Source of the DNA: Branchiostoma floridae
Lineage: Eukaryota; Chordata; Leptocardii; Amphioxiformes; Branchiostomatidae
DNA length: 64,000 nt
Reading direction: 5' to 3'
Assembly: GCF_000003815.2 (NCBI RefSeq)
Contig: NC_049997.1
Location: 3,185,962-3,249,961, forward strand
Shown here in pieces: positions 21,963 to 33,676 of the stretch. Positions within the stretch are counted from its first letter, which is position 1, and the number at the start of each line of letters is the position of its first letter. Below the pieces are notes generated by a model, which was given only the letters and a program-made list of their open reading frames with translations, had not been told where the DNA came from and did not search any database. A program made the translations under genes and the position numbers.

Positions 21963-22344
21963 AGTAAATTGAAGGAATGTGTGATTTCGTTTGCAGTTTA
22001 GTTCGCCTTCATGTAATTCGTTGCTGTTTCCCTATCCTTTGACCACATTATATCATAACCATGCATATGCAGAAAATTCTAGAAAGGTCGTACAAAACAA
22101 ATTCAAGTGTTGGCAGCATTTTTACAGGTCTCAACATGGCATAAAACAGTATAGACATGTATGTTTCCCTGTTATTCAAATACTGGATCGTCTATTGTCG
22201 TTTATATACTACTCTAAGATGATTTTTTTTTCTATTTTGCTCTTGGACAGACGAGGACAATGTGGCACTGCACTCAAGTTTTGTAACGTATATTAACAGT
22301 GCCACATATACACGGTACAGACAGAAGGTAAAGATAGTCTTTTA

Positions 22345-22513
22345 TCTTAGTCAGGTACCCATGTTTACACCTGGGTGTAGTGAGGAAGGTCGTGTAAAGT
22401 GCCTTTCTTAAGGGCACAACGTCGACGTCGGGGGGGGGGGGGCGGCGGGGATCGAACTCAGAACCTCTAGATTCCGAGCCGAACGCTCTACCAGTTACAC
22501 CACGCCCGACGCC
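22345..22513 (-). repeat. tRNA-derived SINE
   Basis: On minus the head reads GTGGTGTAACTGGTAGAGCG (A box region) and, 40 bp on, GAGTTCGATCCCC (B box). The body then has a C-run and the shared tail complementary to GTGAGGAAGGTCGTGTAAAG. The tRNA-like part lacks an intact 3' half, so it is a SINE rather than a tRNA gene. Confidence 0.85.
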
Positions 22514-22748
22514 ATCTAAGATGATTATGCCGCCTCCACTTGGCCTTCCTTGTTGTTGGCATCCGTCTGTCTCGGAAGACAATGGTAGGCGGACGGGTTT
22601 AAGGCGACCCGTCTGCCTGGCCTGCACTTGGGTTTTTAAGGTGAAGGAGTGGTGTGCACGTCCTTCTCCACCCTCTCGTCCACTGGCGAACATGCCCCTA
22701 TGGCCTGTCACCACTACAAAGGCCTGTCACTGCCACTAGCCGCAGCTA
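22514..22748. repeat. Segment between two SINEs, bounded by a short direct repeat
   Basis: ACTTGGCCTTCCT occurs at 22538 and again at about 22909, just past the next SINE. The segment has CG-rich words and frames without domains. Confidence 0.4.
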
Positions 22749-22907
22749 TGTACTCATTTACACCTGAGTTAGGTGAGGAAAGTCGTGTAAAGTGCCTTTC
22801 CCATGGCCAAGGGCACAAGATCGGTGACACGGCAAGCGGATTTGAACCCCGGACCTCTCGGGCCTGGGACCAACGCGCTCCCGATCGTGCCACGCGGTCC
22901 CACGTTA
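22749..22907 (-). repeat. tRNA-derived SINE
   Basis: On minus the head reads GCGTGGCACGATCGGGAGCG and the B box is GGGGTTCAAATCCG. The tail matches the SINEs at 1899, 22345 and 40622 (GAGGAAAGTCGTGTAAAGTG on plus). Confidence 0.85.
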
Positions 22908-24159
22908 CTTGGCCTTCCTACTATATGATTATATACCGGTACGGAGATCGTAGAAATCGGCAAAAATCGGGCAATTGGCCAGGGAAGTCAGTACGATTAG
23001 GTTCATGTTTCCCTTCAGGCCGACCAACTCCTCTGGTAGCAAAACTTCCCTGGCAAATTATTCTCCCTACAAGTACAAGAGCCAGCGTAGTCAGTCTGGT
23101 AGAGACTAAAGATGACTTGTGTTGTCTTGAGTGAGGACATCACATATCCGTGAATAATTCCATTTATTTCATATGTTGGAAAATCACTGAATAATGATGA
23201 ACTTTTTAATCACAGCGAAGACACATATACAACATCATACCACATTTCAAGCTTTTCCGTCCTAAATTCTGGAACAAACTGACAACACAAGTGGTTGAAA
23301 GCACTCTTCACAAACGTTTAGACCTTGACTGAGACTGAGTTGTAATTTTCACGTGCTCACGCAAGACACTAATTATAGCATTAATCCTTATGGGGAACTA
23401 AATTAAGTGCGTGGCAGGGTGTAGCGTGTTCAAGTACTTATTCGCGCGCGTGTCGATGAGATTATCCAAGTAATAGGATACGCCAAAAAGCAGTCACCGA
23501 CGCAACTGGATATGATTCTGAAAACGGTGATGATCAAAATCGTGTAACTCCTTTTTGGCACATAACGTCTGGCGTTTTGTCTAGAATAGAGCCAGTTAGA
23601 GTAGAATTGAGAAACCATTGCAAAATGAATGAGAGACGAATATGTAGTCGATATCTAGTGATAGCCTAATATTATGATAAAACTAGTCTTTGTAATTGTA
23701 ACTAGCCCCTCCACACAGAGCTAGAGATTATGGCGATAATCGCGATATAATAAGGCTATGATAAGACCAAGTATGATATCAAGCTAGTTGTAGATTTGTA
23801 CATTTACTTTATGAAAATGCAATAAAATCCATTTATCGGCAGTTTGGAATACTGTTCATAACTTATAGATGGTAATACTACATTATGAGAGACCTTTGCC
23901 ATATAATGAAACCGTTCCTTTTAATTATGTGTACATATACATATTTCGCTCTGTCAGATCTAGATCCATCGAAATCAGATGTACAAATTTGTATCTAAAC
24001 AGTTTGGAGGAAGTACTTAGTAGTCTAGTTATTGGATCTGCAGGACGGAAGAATATACGGAGTGGGTAAAAACAGGCGAAGACACTACAGGGCACTCAAG
24101 AATAATGTCACTAAACTTTGTATTGTATTTTTGCAAATAAAACGGCTGCTTTTAACTTT
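22908..24159. other. No gene seen
   Basis: An R1 copy lies at 23484-23531 (GCAACTGGATATGATTCTG). Otherwise AT-rich with short frames lacking domains. Confidence 0.4.
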
Positions 24160-25292
24160 TATGCATAATTCTAAGATAAATTTAAAAAAAAAAACTTGCA
24201 GCCTGATACACACACTTGTCTTGAGTGGCTGGTATCATGGTTGAGTGGACTTTATATTACGATCAATTCGGCACTTCTCTAGCTAAAGACAATCTCCACT
24301 ATTTATTAGATATAATATGTGCATGTGAGCTGTTGGGCACCATCTGAGCGCCATCTGATCTGGATTTCAGAGATAAAAGACTCTGAACTGTATAAGCCAC
24401 AGGAGGCACCGGGTAACCACAACAACGGTGATGAGAACGACGAGCTGTCGTTTTGAATTGTCATGTCTTAAAGGAAAGAGAAATAGATAAAAGAAAGAAA
24501 GGAGATTGCTAGATTATAGACGATCAGAGACACGACATTATGTAGGCGTAATACTAAAGGTCATGTTGATTTTAGAGGGTTACAGGTTGTTTCGCAACAA
24601 TGTCTTTTCGCAACAAGGTACAAGTCGTTTCGCAACATTTGAATGTTATTAATCTTGATAGCCTAAAAGTATTAGAAATTGTATTCCTAACATAAGTATG
24701 CTTCTACCTGTGCACGCCGCGTAAGAAACTGTACCGCCCGGCGTATGAAAATCATCGGGCTGTCAGGTCCATGCGGCCCCATGTTCCTCTGCCGCCGGGG
24801 TCGTCTTTCCCACCCGGTAAGATTTTTACGCGGAAAGAATATAATGATTGTTAGGAATACAATTACTAATATTATTAGGCTATCAAGATTAACAACATTC
24901 AAATGTTGCGAAACGACTTGTATCTTAAACTTGTTGCGAAAAGACTTGCCTTGTTGCGAACCGACGGTTGCGAACTGACATTGTTGCGAAACAACCTGTT
25001 ACCTTTCAGAGTATGGATGACATCCAACCTATGGCGAGCGTGTGAATAAAAATAGTTTTCTCTTGCATTAATTCAGAGTCTTTTATGTCTTACTTCCAGA
25101 TCAGATGGTGCTCAACTGGTGCCAAATATTGTATCTAACAGATAATGGAGATTGTCTTTAGAGAAGTGCCGAAATGATCTTAATAAGTCCATCCATCAAT
25201 CAACAGTGATGTCAGCCCCTCAATACAAGTGTGCGCGCGTACACCATATCAGGCCGCAGTGCAAGTTTTTTTATTCATCTTAGAATTATGTA
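24160..25292. mobile_element. Palindromic element with about 230-bp arms
   Basis: Left arm 24160-24392 and right arm 25075-25292 are inverted (TGGAGATTGTCTTTAG on plus at the right, its complement at the left; also CCAGATCAGATGG). Arms are about 80% alike by eye. A separate foldback element (24577-25005) sits in the middle. Confidence 0.75.
24577..25005. mobile_element. Foldback element N with repeated GTTGCGAAA words
   Basis: CAGGTTGTTTCGCAACAATG at the left is inverted at the right end. TCGCAACA / TGTTGCGA recurs three to four times in each arm, spaced by about 20-25 bp. The centre is GC-rich and unlike the arms. Arms continue through AATCTTGATAGCCTAA. Confidence 0.8.
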
Positions 25293-25525
25293 CAATGCCC
25301 TATGTGAACCATGTGTGACACAATTTAACTCCATTACCCAAAAATAGTGCTGACGTGGGACACTTCACAGCATTAGTGGGCTTAGAGTGGGAATATTGGA
25401 ATACGCAGAACCTATAATTATCCTCCCGTTCATTCTCACACAATACCGAGACTAACTATAGCTGCCATTTAGTGTTATGAACCTCCGTACCCGAACCTGT
25501 ACATGTTGTTATTGTAGCACTTGTG
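25293..25525. other. No gene seen
   Basis: Unique AT-rich spacer. Confidence 0.4.
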
Positions 25526-25850
25526 CAGGGCTCGAAATACTTTTTTTCTGCATATCTGCGCTGGTGCAGGTAACATCGAAAATTACCTGCACCAGACAAA
25601 TCTTACCTGCACCACAATTTAGGAAGTATGGATCATACTAAAATTGTTAAGAAACCGAAACTATTTTTTCTTTTATACTTGATAGGTGATAACAGCCAAT
25701 GCAGCTGATAACAATCCATATATACCTAACATAATAGGACTTTTATGTATAAAACCCAGTACATGGACCAGTACAGGTCACCAGAAATAACTGCACAGCT
25801 CCGATTTTACCTGCACTAACCTGTATATGCAGGTGGGATTTCCAGCCCTG
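25526..25850. mobile_element. hAT-like MITE family M, copy 1
   Basis: CAGGGCTCGAAAT and ATTTCCAGCCCTG form the inverted ends. CAGGG-type tips are usual in hAT elements. ACCTGCACCA words are repeated inside. I could not confirm an 8-bp target duplication. Confidence 0.65.
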
Positions 25851-25898
25851 TTGTGGCACATAAGTCAGCAAGTTTCCTTGATGTTTCAACAGCGTATA

Positions 25899-26105
25899 CT
25901 GTAAATGTATTTAAGTTCGCGGGGATTTAATTTCGCGGTAGCGGGAAAGGGACTTTTCGCGGTGGATTTAAGTTCGCGGTAACACCATAGACTGCAATCT
26001 AATATCATAATAGAAAAATGTTCGTGGTGGTTTTAAATTCGCGGTGAAGTGGTCACCGCGAAAACCGCGAACATTAATCCACCGCGAACATTTCTGCATT
26101 TACAG
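25899..26105. mobile_element. MITE family P, copy 1
   Basis: CTGTAAATGTATTTAAGTTC at the left and GCATTTACAG at the right, with TA on both sides (25897, 26106), as for Tc1/mariner targets. The inside has TTCGCGGT repeated in inverted arms. Copies at 49367 and 63643 are in the other orientation. Confidence 0.9.
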
Positions 26106-26353
26106 TATTTTCATAGGGTAAGGTCATACCTCGAACATGGGGCGACCATTTTAAGACGATACAGCCCAAGATACCTTCCAAGGGTTTAGTTCGTACGTTC
26201 GATACGTAAATTTGACAGTGGTGAGAATGATTATTTTCTCATCAATATTAATTTCTCTTCAGAATTATTTGTATTGTAGATCTAAACAATCGGCTTACCT
26301 GTGCACTGTTTATGTGAATAAAGATCAGTGGGTACTAAAATTATGTGTAACTT
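26106..26353. other. No gene seen
   Basis: Spacer between the family-P element and the giant palindrome. Confidence 0.4.
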
Positions 26354-27119
26354 ATTGCTCTTAAGAGGCTCTGTCTGTAAAAACCAAGCATAGGGTGGCC
26401 AAACTCAAAAAATCGATTTTCCTTAAATTTTGTGTGGTGGTAGGGCCTTGGTCCAAACCTACAAAAATGGCAAAGTTTTAGATCTGCGGTCACCGGTTGC
26501 CATGGCAACGGCCATTTTTCAAAATGGCGGATTTTCACCAAGGGAAGGCATGGTCGCGTCCAAAATAGACCTTCTTTGGACTCCTGTAGCCCCCACAAAT
26601 TAACAGATATTTTATTGATTCTCGCATATGTTATTACCCATATTCTAATGAACAAAATGATATATAGTGATGCTCAAAATGTTTTTGTAGTCAGGTGCAG
26701 CAGATGTTTGAAAATGATGTGTTTTCGTGAATTTCCAAAATTGGCAAAAATCCATTTTTTGACCATTTTTATTGACCATTAGCTCATTAGCAGGCAAATC
26801 AATTTGCTTCATTTTCGGCACGGTTATAGTTTGAACCTTTGTATACATCATATGTAAAAATAAATTTGGGCCTTTCACGTATCGGACCGTGGTGGCCCCC
26901 AGAGTAAACCAATATTTCCATTTCAAGAAAATCGTAACCATAGAATTATTCCTGGAAAAACAGTCATAGCTTACCAGAAATGAATCTCATTATCATTGTA
27001 TGTAACAGAGGAACTTACCTATCACTTATAAAAGCAGGGTTGTTTTTGATTTTTTTATAATTGCCTTTAAAATGATTTTATTGAGTTTTTTTGGTCGTTT
27101 TTAGACCAAAAAATGTATC

Positions 27120-28390
27120 TTTTGGCCCAAGCACCCTGGTATTACAACCAAATGACCTCAAATTTGGTATGGAAATGTCCTGGACACGTACAAACATGGG
27201 TTGATAACTGGTTTGCCATATGATAGAACAAAATGCTGAATTTTGTGACTTTTATGGGGCATTTTTGGCCCAAAAACTACATTTTTGGCCCCAGTACCCT
27301 GGTTTTACAACCAATTGACCTGAAATTTGGTTTAGGAATGCCCTGGACACATACGCACATGGATTCAATAACACTTTGGGCATACTGTTCAATAAAATGC
27401 AAAAGTTTGTGATTTTTGGTTTATTTTTTCCCCCAAAAAGTACATTTTTGGCTCCCCTACCCTGGTTTTACAACTGAATGACCTGGAATTCGGTATAGCA
27501 ATGCCCTGAACATATGCACACATGGATTCAATAACATGTTTTACATACAGTACAACAAAATGCTTAATTTTGAGATTTATTTTACAAAAAAGTCATTTTT
27601 TTGCTCCTGTTCCTTGGTTTTCCAAGTAAATAACCGGTAAAAAATCGGTATACAAATGTAGAATCGCCTTTGAAATGGCTTTTATAACCCGTTTTTGCAT
27701 ACAGTGCAACAAAACGCTTAATGTTGTAATTTTTGGTCATTGCTTTACCCAAAGTACATTTCTGGCTCCTTTTTGTAATTTTTGGCCCCAAAAGTACATT
27801 TTTGGCCCATTAAACCCTGGTTTTACAAGTAAATGAAATTCGGTATAAAAATGCCCTGGACACATGTACACATAGAGTCAATAATAATTTTGGCATACTG
27901 TGCAACAAAATGCTTAATTTTGGTCATTTTTTTTACTAAAAAAAAAGGTACATTTTTGGCTCCTGTACCCTGGCTTTACCATTGAATGACCTGCATTCGG
28001 TATGGGAATGCCCTGGACATATGCACTGATGGATCCAATAACAACACGTTTGGCATACAATACAACAAAATGCTTAATTTGTTATTTTGGGCCATTTTTT
28101 TAAAACAAAAAAGTGCATTTTTGGCTCTTGTAGCCTGGTTTCACAACTAAAAAAATTTAGACGACTTGAACTTTGGTATAGGAATGCCCTGGACATATGC
28201 GCACATATGTCCAGGGCATGCTTGTCATACAGTACAGCGAAATGCTGAATTTTGTGTGTGTTTTTTGCCATTTTTTTTTTACCAAAAAAAATATTTTGGC
28301 TCCTGTAAAATAACCTGTTTCTCCAATTAAATAATCTGAAATTCGGTATGGGAGTGCCCTGGACACTTTAATAACACTTTTTGGCAATTT
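27120..28390 (+). repeat. Tandem monomer array inside the palindrome
   Basis: Around eight degenerate monomers of 150-205 bp begin near 27131, 27297, 27461, 27610, 27815, 27967, 28131 and 28310 with CCCTGGTTTTACAA followed by TGACCTGAAATT(T)GGTAT and ATGCCCTGGACA. The first four have inverted partners in the right arm. The rest are in the loop. Confidence 0.85.
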
Positions 28391-28394
28391 ACAA

Positions 28395-28560
28395 TTTACA
28401 AAGACACGTCATCTTTTAACATCTGCTGCACCTCACTACAAAAACATTTCGAGGATAACTTAATATCACTTTTCTTATTAGAATATGGGTAATAACACAT
28501 ACGGGAATCAATAGAATATCTCTTACTTTGTGGGGGTTTTTGGAGTCCAGGAGGTAATTT
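28395..28560 (+). repeat. Third copy of the palindrome's subterminal block
   Basis: ACATCTGCTGCACCTCACTA and GGGTAATAACACATACGGGA parallel the right-arm block at 29655-29740. This shows a junction between two element copies in the loop. Confidence 0.75.
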
Positions 28561-30015
28561 GCCTGTAATGCCTAATAGGGAACAGGAGCTAGAAATGTAC
28601 TTTGGGTAAAGCAATGACCAAAAATTACAACATTAAGCGTTTTGTTGCACTGTATGCAAAAACGGGTTATAAAAGCCATTTCCAATGCGCTCCTATACCA
28701 ATTTTTTACCGGTTATTTACTGGTTATTTACCAGGGAACAGGAGCAAGAAAATGACTTTTTTTTTTGGTAAAAAAATGGCAAAAATCTCAAAATTAAGCA
28801 TTTTGTTGTACTGTATGTAAAACATGTTATTGAATCCATGTGTGCATATGTTCAGGGCATTGCTATACCGAATTCCGGGTCATTCAGTTGTAAAACCAGG
28901 GTAGGGGAGCCAAAAATGTACTTTTTTGGGGAAAAAATAAACCAAAAATCACAAACTTTTGCATTTTATTGAACAGTATGCCCAAAGTGCTATTGAATCC
29001 ATGTGCGTATGTGTCCAGGGCATTCCTAAACCAAATTTCAGGTCATTTGGTTGTAAAACCAGGGTACTGGGGCCAAAAATGTAGTTTTTGGGCCAAAAAT
29101 GCCCCATAAAAGTCACAAAATTCAGCATTTTGTTCTATCATATGGCAAACCAGTTATCAACCCATGTGTGTACGTGTCCAGGACATTCCCATACCAAATT
29201 TCAGGTCATTTGGTTGTAATACCAGGGTGCTTGGGCCAAAAGATACATTTTTTGGTCTAAAAACGACCAAAAAAACTCAATAAAATCATTTTAAAGGCAA
29301 TTATAAAAAAATCTAAAACAACCCTGCTTTTATAAGTGATAGGTAAGTTCCTCTGTTACATACAATGATAATGAGATTCATTTCTGGTAAGCTATGACTG
29401 TTTTTCCAGGAATAATTCTATGGTTACGATTTTCTTGAAATGGAAATATTGGTTTACTCTGGGGGCCACCACGGTCCGATACGTGAAAGGCCCAAATTTA
29501 TTTTTACATATGATGTATACAAAGGTTCAAACTATAACTGTGCCGAAAATGAAGCAAATTGATTTGCCTGCTAATGAGCTAATGGTCAATAAAAATGGTC
29601 AAAAAATGGATTTTTGCCAATTTTGGAAATTCACGAAAACACATAATTTTTAAACATCTACTGCACCTGACCACAAAAACATTTTGAGCATCACTATATA
29701 TCATTTTGTTCATTAGAATAGGGGTAATAACATATGCGAGAATCGATAAAATATCTGTTAATTTGTGGGGGCTACAGGAGTCCAAAGGAGGCCTATTTTG
29801 GACGCGACCAAGGCCGTCCTTTGGTGAAAATCCGCCATTTTGAAAAATGGCCGTTGCCATGGCAACCGGTGACCGCAGATCTAAAACTTTGCCATTTTTG
29901 TAGGTTTGGACCAAGGCCCTACCACCACACAAAATTTAAGGAAAATCGATTTTTTGAGTTTGGCCAACTTTTTCTGATTTTGCTTGGTTTTTACAGACAT
30001 CAGCTCTTAAGCAAT

Positions 30016-30446
30016 AGATCAGCATTTTCTCTACAGTGGCCACCTGTCTATAGTTGCCACATTTTTTTCACCGGACTAGAAAGAAAAGTGACGTATTTTT
30101 TCCCGAGCAAATGTAGGTACTTCTAGTGTAGCTGTTGTTCTTTTTTGACGTAAAGTAAATGTACATTCAAATTGTAAGTGACTTTAAACTGCCAGAGTTT
30201 GAGCCCAATAAAACACTCTCAGTACCAGAGTATCACCACTGACCTCTGAAAAGAAACACTCGAACAAGGTAGAAACTCCTATCCTCCGGGTCTCGCACGC
30301 TACGAGCAGGAAATTATAACACTAATAGGGCCTTCACACGGAAATCGAATTAGCAGGAATCAAGCCGAACCAGTCGGAATGAAGTATTTGCAAAATTCGT
30401 AACACATTCGGGCCATTCCGAGCGGGGGTTCCAAATGGACTTGATA
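30016..30446. other. No gene; partial family-K sequence
   Basis: From about 30326 (CCTTCACACGGAAATCGAAT) it resembles the arm of the family-K element that follows, so a damaged copy may sit next to it. Confidence 0.4.
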
Positions 30447-30919
30447 TCCCCTTCATACGAGAAAGAATGAGCCAGAATGCCGTCAGAAAGAAAATTCTTT
30501 TCTATTCCTGGGAATTCGTAGTGCATTCTAGAAATTCTTACTGCATTCGAGATATTCTTTTGGCCACATTCGGGCAGGATTCGAAGTGGCTTGCCTTTTC
30601 GGTTCTCCTTCGAATGAGATAAAAACGTTTCGAATAATGTTGGAATGCCACAGAATGCGGTCAGACTGCAGTTACACTAGTTAGAATCCACTTAGAATCC
30701 ATTTGGAATGCCATTCGATATTTCTACACTTCGAATGCACCTCGACAGTTTTTGACATGTCAAAAACTTTCGAGCCAGCCAAAAGAACGGGGACGAATAT
30801 CTGGAACGCAGTACGAATGTTTAGAATACAGTACGAATTGCGAGGAATTGCCACGAATAGAAAAAAAATTTCATTCGGACGGCATTCCGGCTCATTCGTA
30901 CTCAAGTGTGAAGGGGGCT
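30447..30919. mobile_element. MITE family K
   Basis: CCCCTTCATACGAGAAAGAA at the left is inverted at CTCAAGTGTGAAGGGGGC. Arms share GAATGCCGTC and TTCTATTC(C/G)TGG. The overlapping frames on both strands (30681-31023) are by-products of the palindrome. Confidence 0.75.
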
Positions 30920-31659
30920 TAAGACAAGATTACGTCCGATGGCTGATTGCATACAAAGTAAAACAATTTAACAGTGGTATGCAGGAGCATATACTTAACA
31001 AAGAAGGAAAATGCAAGATATAGATAAAGCCAAATCAAGTTAACTTGTTGGTCCTGGTATTTTTCAGAAAAGAAATGAAGCGACATTGCGGTAAAATTCT
31101 TTTAAAATTTCGAGACGTCTTCGTTTATGTAATGGCTCATACAAAACAAGAAGAAGATTTAAGTTTTCAGCTTGAAAAAACGAACACTTCTACAACACAG
31201 CACCTGCTCGATAATGATTAAAACGTATGCCCTACTCGAATAAAAAAAGGTTCACTGAAATAATACATGTACTCACATCACAAGGAGATTATAACGGTAC
31301 TTACACCTAGTTATCGTAGTGGAACTTGTTGAATGGCGCCATGTAATTTCATGATGAAAATTTTCTGAATGGAAGATGCGGTGTTTTTTTTTTCCACTTT
31401 CGGAAAAATAGGAGCTGCCGCGATTCTCAAAAAACCAATTAGTTATGCATAGGAGCTCCTTTGGAAGATCATATTTTTCCATATGGACACGGGGCATATT
31501 GGGCAAGCTCTGTTTTGACCTGGAATCAATTCACAATATTAGCTCTCTTTTGGGTATAACTCACAGTTAAAATGTTCCATTTTTGCGCAGGGGTGACTTG
31601 GAACAGTCCAATGTTGCGTGGGAATGGGTATGGCTGAAATATGCTGTATTTGCACCCAA
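30920..31659. other. No gene seen
   Basis: Short frames only. Confidence 0.4.
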
Positions 31660-31890
31660 GCAAATGTCGGCCTTTCTAGCTTTTGTTCTTTCACATCTTC
31701 GTTTTGACATTAGAATTTACCTTGACATTCTTTGACATAAGGCTACGTTTTCCGATATTATTTTTGCAATCTACTGCAGATATTTGCCAATTCTACAGCT
31801 TTGTACTACGATGTACAGTATTTTGTTTTTGCGAACAGCCGAAAATTGATGCAATAGATGCATATAATCAAATCAACGTGGTCTGATGAG
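31660..31890. mobile_element. Family-O element, right part
   Basis: Parallels 32670-32919: TTTGTTCTTTCACATCTTCG, then GCCGAAAATTGATGC and ATATAATCAAATCAACGTGG at the right tip. Confidence 0.6.
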
Positions 31891-32072
31891 GAAATAAGAA
31901 TCATAATAAGCAACGGATAGTCGTGAGAGCAAGGCTAATTGTAGTATGTCCCTGACATATGGTGCCTTCCAAATTGCCAAAAGTTCTCCGTAGGCCTGGT
32001 AGACAATTACACATCATTTATTGAAATGTATAGCCACAAGTGCGTTTGCATTATATCCTTTTCATCTTATTA

Positions 32073-32919
32073 GGCCATGTTGATTTGATTATTTGGATGA
32101 CATCCTCTGGGAACTCCAAAATTGATGCGAGCGAGCGAATAAAAAAGAAGTTTGGCCAAAAAAAAAGTTGCCTCCAGTATGAAATCAAAGTGGCCAGGAA
32201 TGTTGAACATAGGACTAAACACACATAGTATAGAATACCAACAGTTAGGTGTAGGGACCAGTACATTATACGGGTGCAAGACAATTTTTTTGCATCTTGG
32301 ACCAATCTGAAAAAAACAGACCTGGAAATAAATCAGAGGAACAGGTTTTGCCAATTACAAAATGGACACACTATGTCGGCAAGCATTTGGGGTCTTACCT
32401 GGGGCCAAGAAGACAACAAAAGGAAGTCAAGTAGAGTTTATAGTCAATTGTACCAAGTTTCTACAGTCAAAGGTACAAAGACAGTTAGCCCTTATTACTT
32501 GGAGATGGGATTTTTAAATGCTAGTGGGAGTCCAATAGTCCACCAAACAGATTCCTTTGTAGCAAAACTGACCAATTACCATTGTTTTGAGTATTGCCAG
32601 TTCTCAAGTTTCCTCTGGACCTGAGCGGGACCTGAATTCGTTCTGTACTGGTACCTCCCCCTACCAACAGAAGAATTGTTTCTTTCTGTCCTTTCACATG
32701 TTATTCTTTGAGTTTATATCTATTTTGACATTCTATGGCATTAGACTATGATTAATTATCTGTTTTCTGATACTTTTTTTTTCAATCTACGGAATATTTG
32801 TGCTCATTTTACAGCTGCTTTGTACAATTTATTGTGTGGTGGAAAACCTTTTTTTTGGGGAAACGGCCGAAAATTGGTGCGAGCGCGGATGTCATCCATA
32901 TAATCAAATCAACATGGCC
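32073..32919. mobile_element. Family-O element, complete, 0.85 kb
   Basis: GGCCATGTTGATTTGATTAT at the left and ATAATCAAATCAACATGGCC at the right are flanked by a perfect TTA duplication (32070-32072, 32920-32922). Internal words GATGCGAGCGAGCG and GGTGCGAGCGCGG are inverted too. The 116-codon frame inside has no transposase motif, so it is non-autonomous. Confidence 0.85.
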
Positions 32920-33008
32920 TTACTAACTGTACTTTGAACTTTGTAGAGAGCGTGCGATGTTCATTGAAACAAGCAACTGCCAACTTGAACCTTTTGCTAA
33001 CGAGTTGT

Positions 33009-33174
33009 TTACGTCATAGCGCAGCTTATAACAGGAAACTGTATACAGAGGGAGCCAGCTGCTCATGACAAGCGGAGTGAACAAGCCACCCAGAGCGCAC
33101 GCAGTGCCTTTATATGTCAACACGAATCGGCGAGGAACGGTTGTTAATTTCGTTCAGCGAGCTCCTTGGTTAAC
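33009..33174 (+). promoter_or_regulatory. Putative promoter and non-coding exon 1 of the membrane-protein gene
   Basis: TTACGTCA (33009-33016) is a CRE/ATF-type site and TTTATATG (33112-33119) a weak TATA-like box. The exon would run from about 33140 to 33174 and end at a canonical donor, CAG then GTAGGT. The acceptor at 34500-34501 would complete a 1.33-kb first intron that contains a family-H element. Only 90 bp separate the CRE from the right tip of the family-O element. Confidence 0.45.
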
Positions 33175-33354
33175 AGGTAGGTTTCAAGCTTGTCTTTCTG
33201 TTCTTTTCCTCGAGTCGTTTACAAGTAGGTGTTTGCAAACCGCAGGTACAGGTTAGACATGCTAAGCACTGAAAAGACTAGGGCTTGGGGACACAGGACT
33301 ACATGTAAAGACAGCCGAAGCTAAGGCTTGTGACCGTACAGTTTAAAGAAACGC

Positions 33355-33465
33355 CAATAGATGAAGACCTTTATTGCACATTTTGCCACACCGGACTAAG
33401 TACAGATCACAACGAGACATGCTAAGGAAATACATTTATCAGTTACAAGATAAAGCTAACGTTAG
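33355..33465 (-). repeat. Retroelement 3' tail
   Basis: On minus it reads GTACTTAGTCCGG, then AATAAAGGTCTTC. The same tail is at 41365 (minus), 45465 and 53205 (plus). The AATAAAGGTC end is a plausible LINE or SINE 3' end. Confidence 0.6.
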
Positions 33466-33676
33466 GTAATTCCCACGTCTTCGCGCTTTTCAGTTATTGT
33501 AGAGATAAAAGAACAGGTTTTATGATCGATGGTTTGTTTATTTCATTAGGAATATGATTTTTTTTCTACAGATCTCAAGTGTATGAAATAGGGAAATAGA
33601 TTTTGTACAATCCTATATGATTCGATATTGATAACGGTGAGGGGTAGCGGGCCAATCAGGGCATAGGCGGGATTTT

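Larger units (their letters stand above)
26354..30015. mobile_element. Giant 3.7-kb palindrome
   Basis: Left arm 26354-27770 and right arm 28584-30015 are inverted copies, about 1.4 kb each and nearly identical over long runs (for example TAGCTCATTAGCAGGCAAAT near 26780 against its complement near 29570). The tips carry CTGTAAAAACCAAGCA. The 813-bp loop is not random: it continues the tandem monomer array of the left arm and then, at about 28395-28560, holds a third, diverged copy of the subterminal block found at 29637-29795. Paired frames of 68-117 codons occur in both arms but match no family I know. Confidence 0.93.

Noticed and set aside
22440-22513. Possible tRNA gene on minus
   Set aside because: A and B boxes are present, but the cloverleaf is not closed and the sequence continues into a SINE tail shared with three other loci.
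26341-29932. Matching frames of 68-117 codons in both arms of the giant palindrome
   Set aside because: The match follows from the inverted repeat. No start context, domain or splice sites support a protein.
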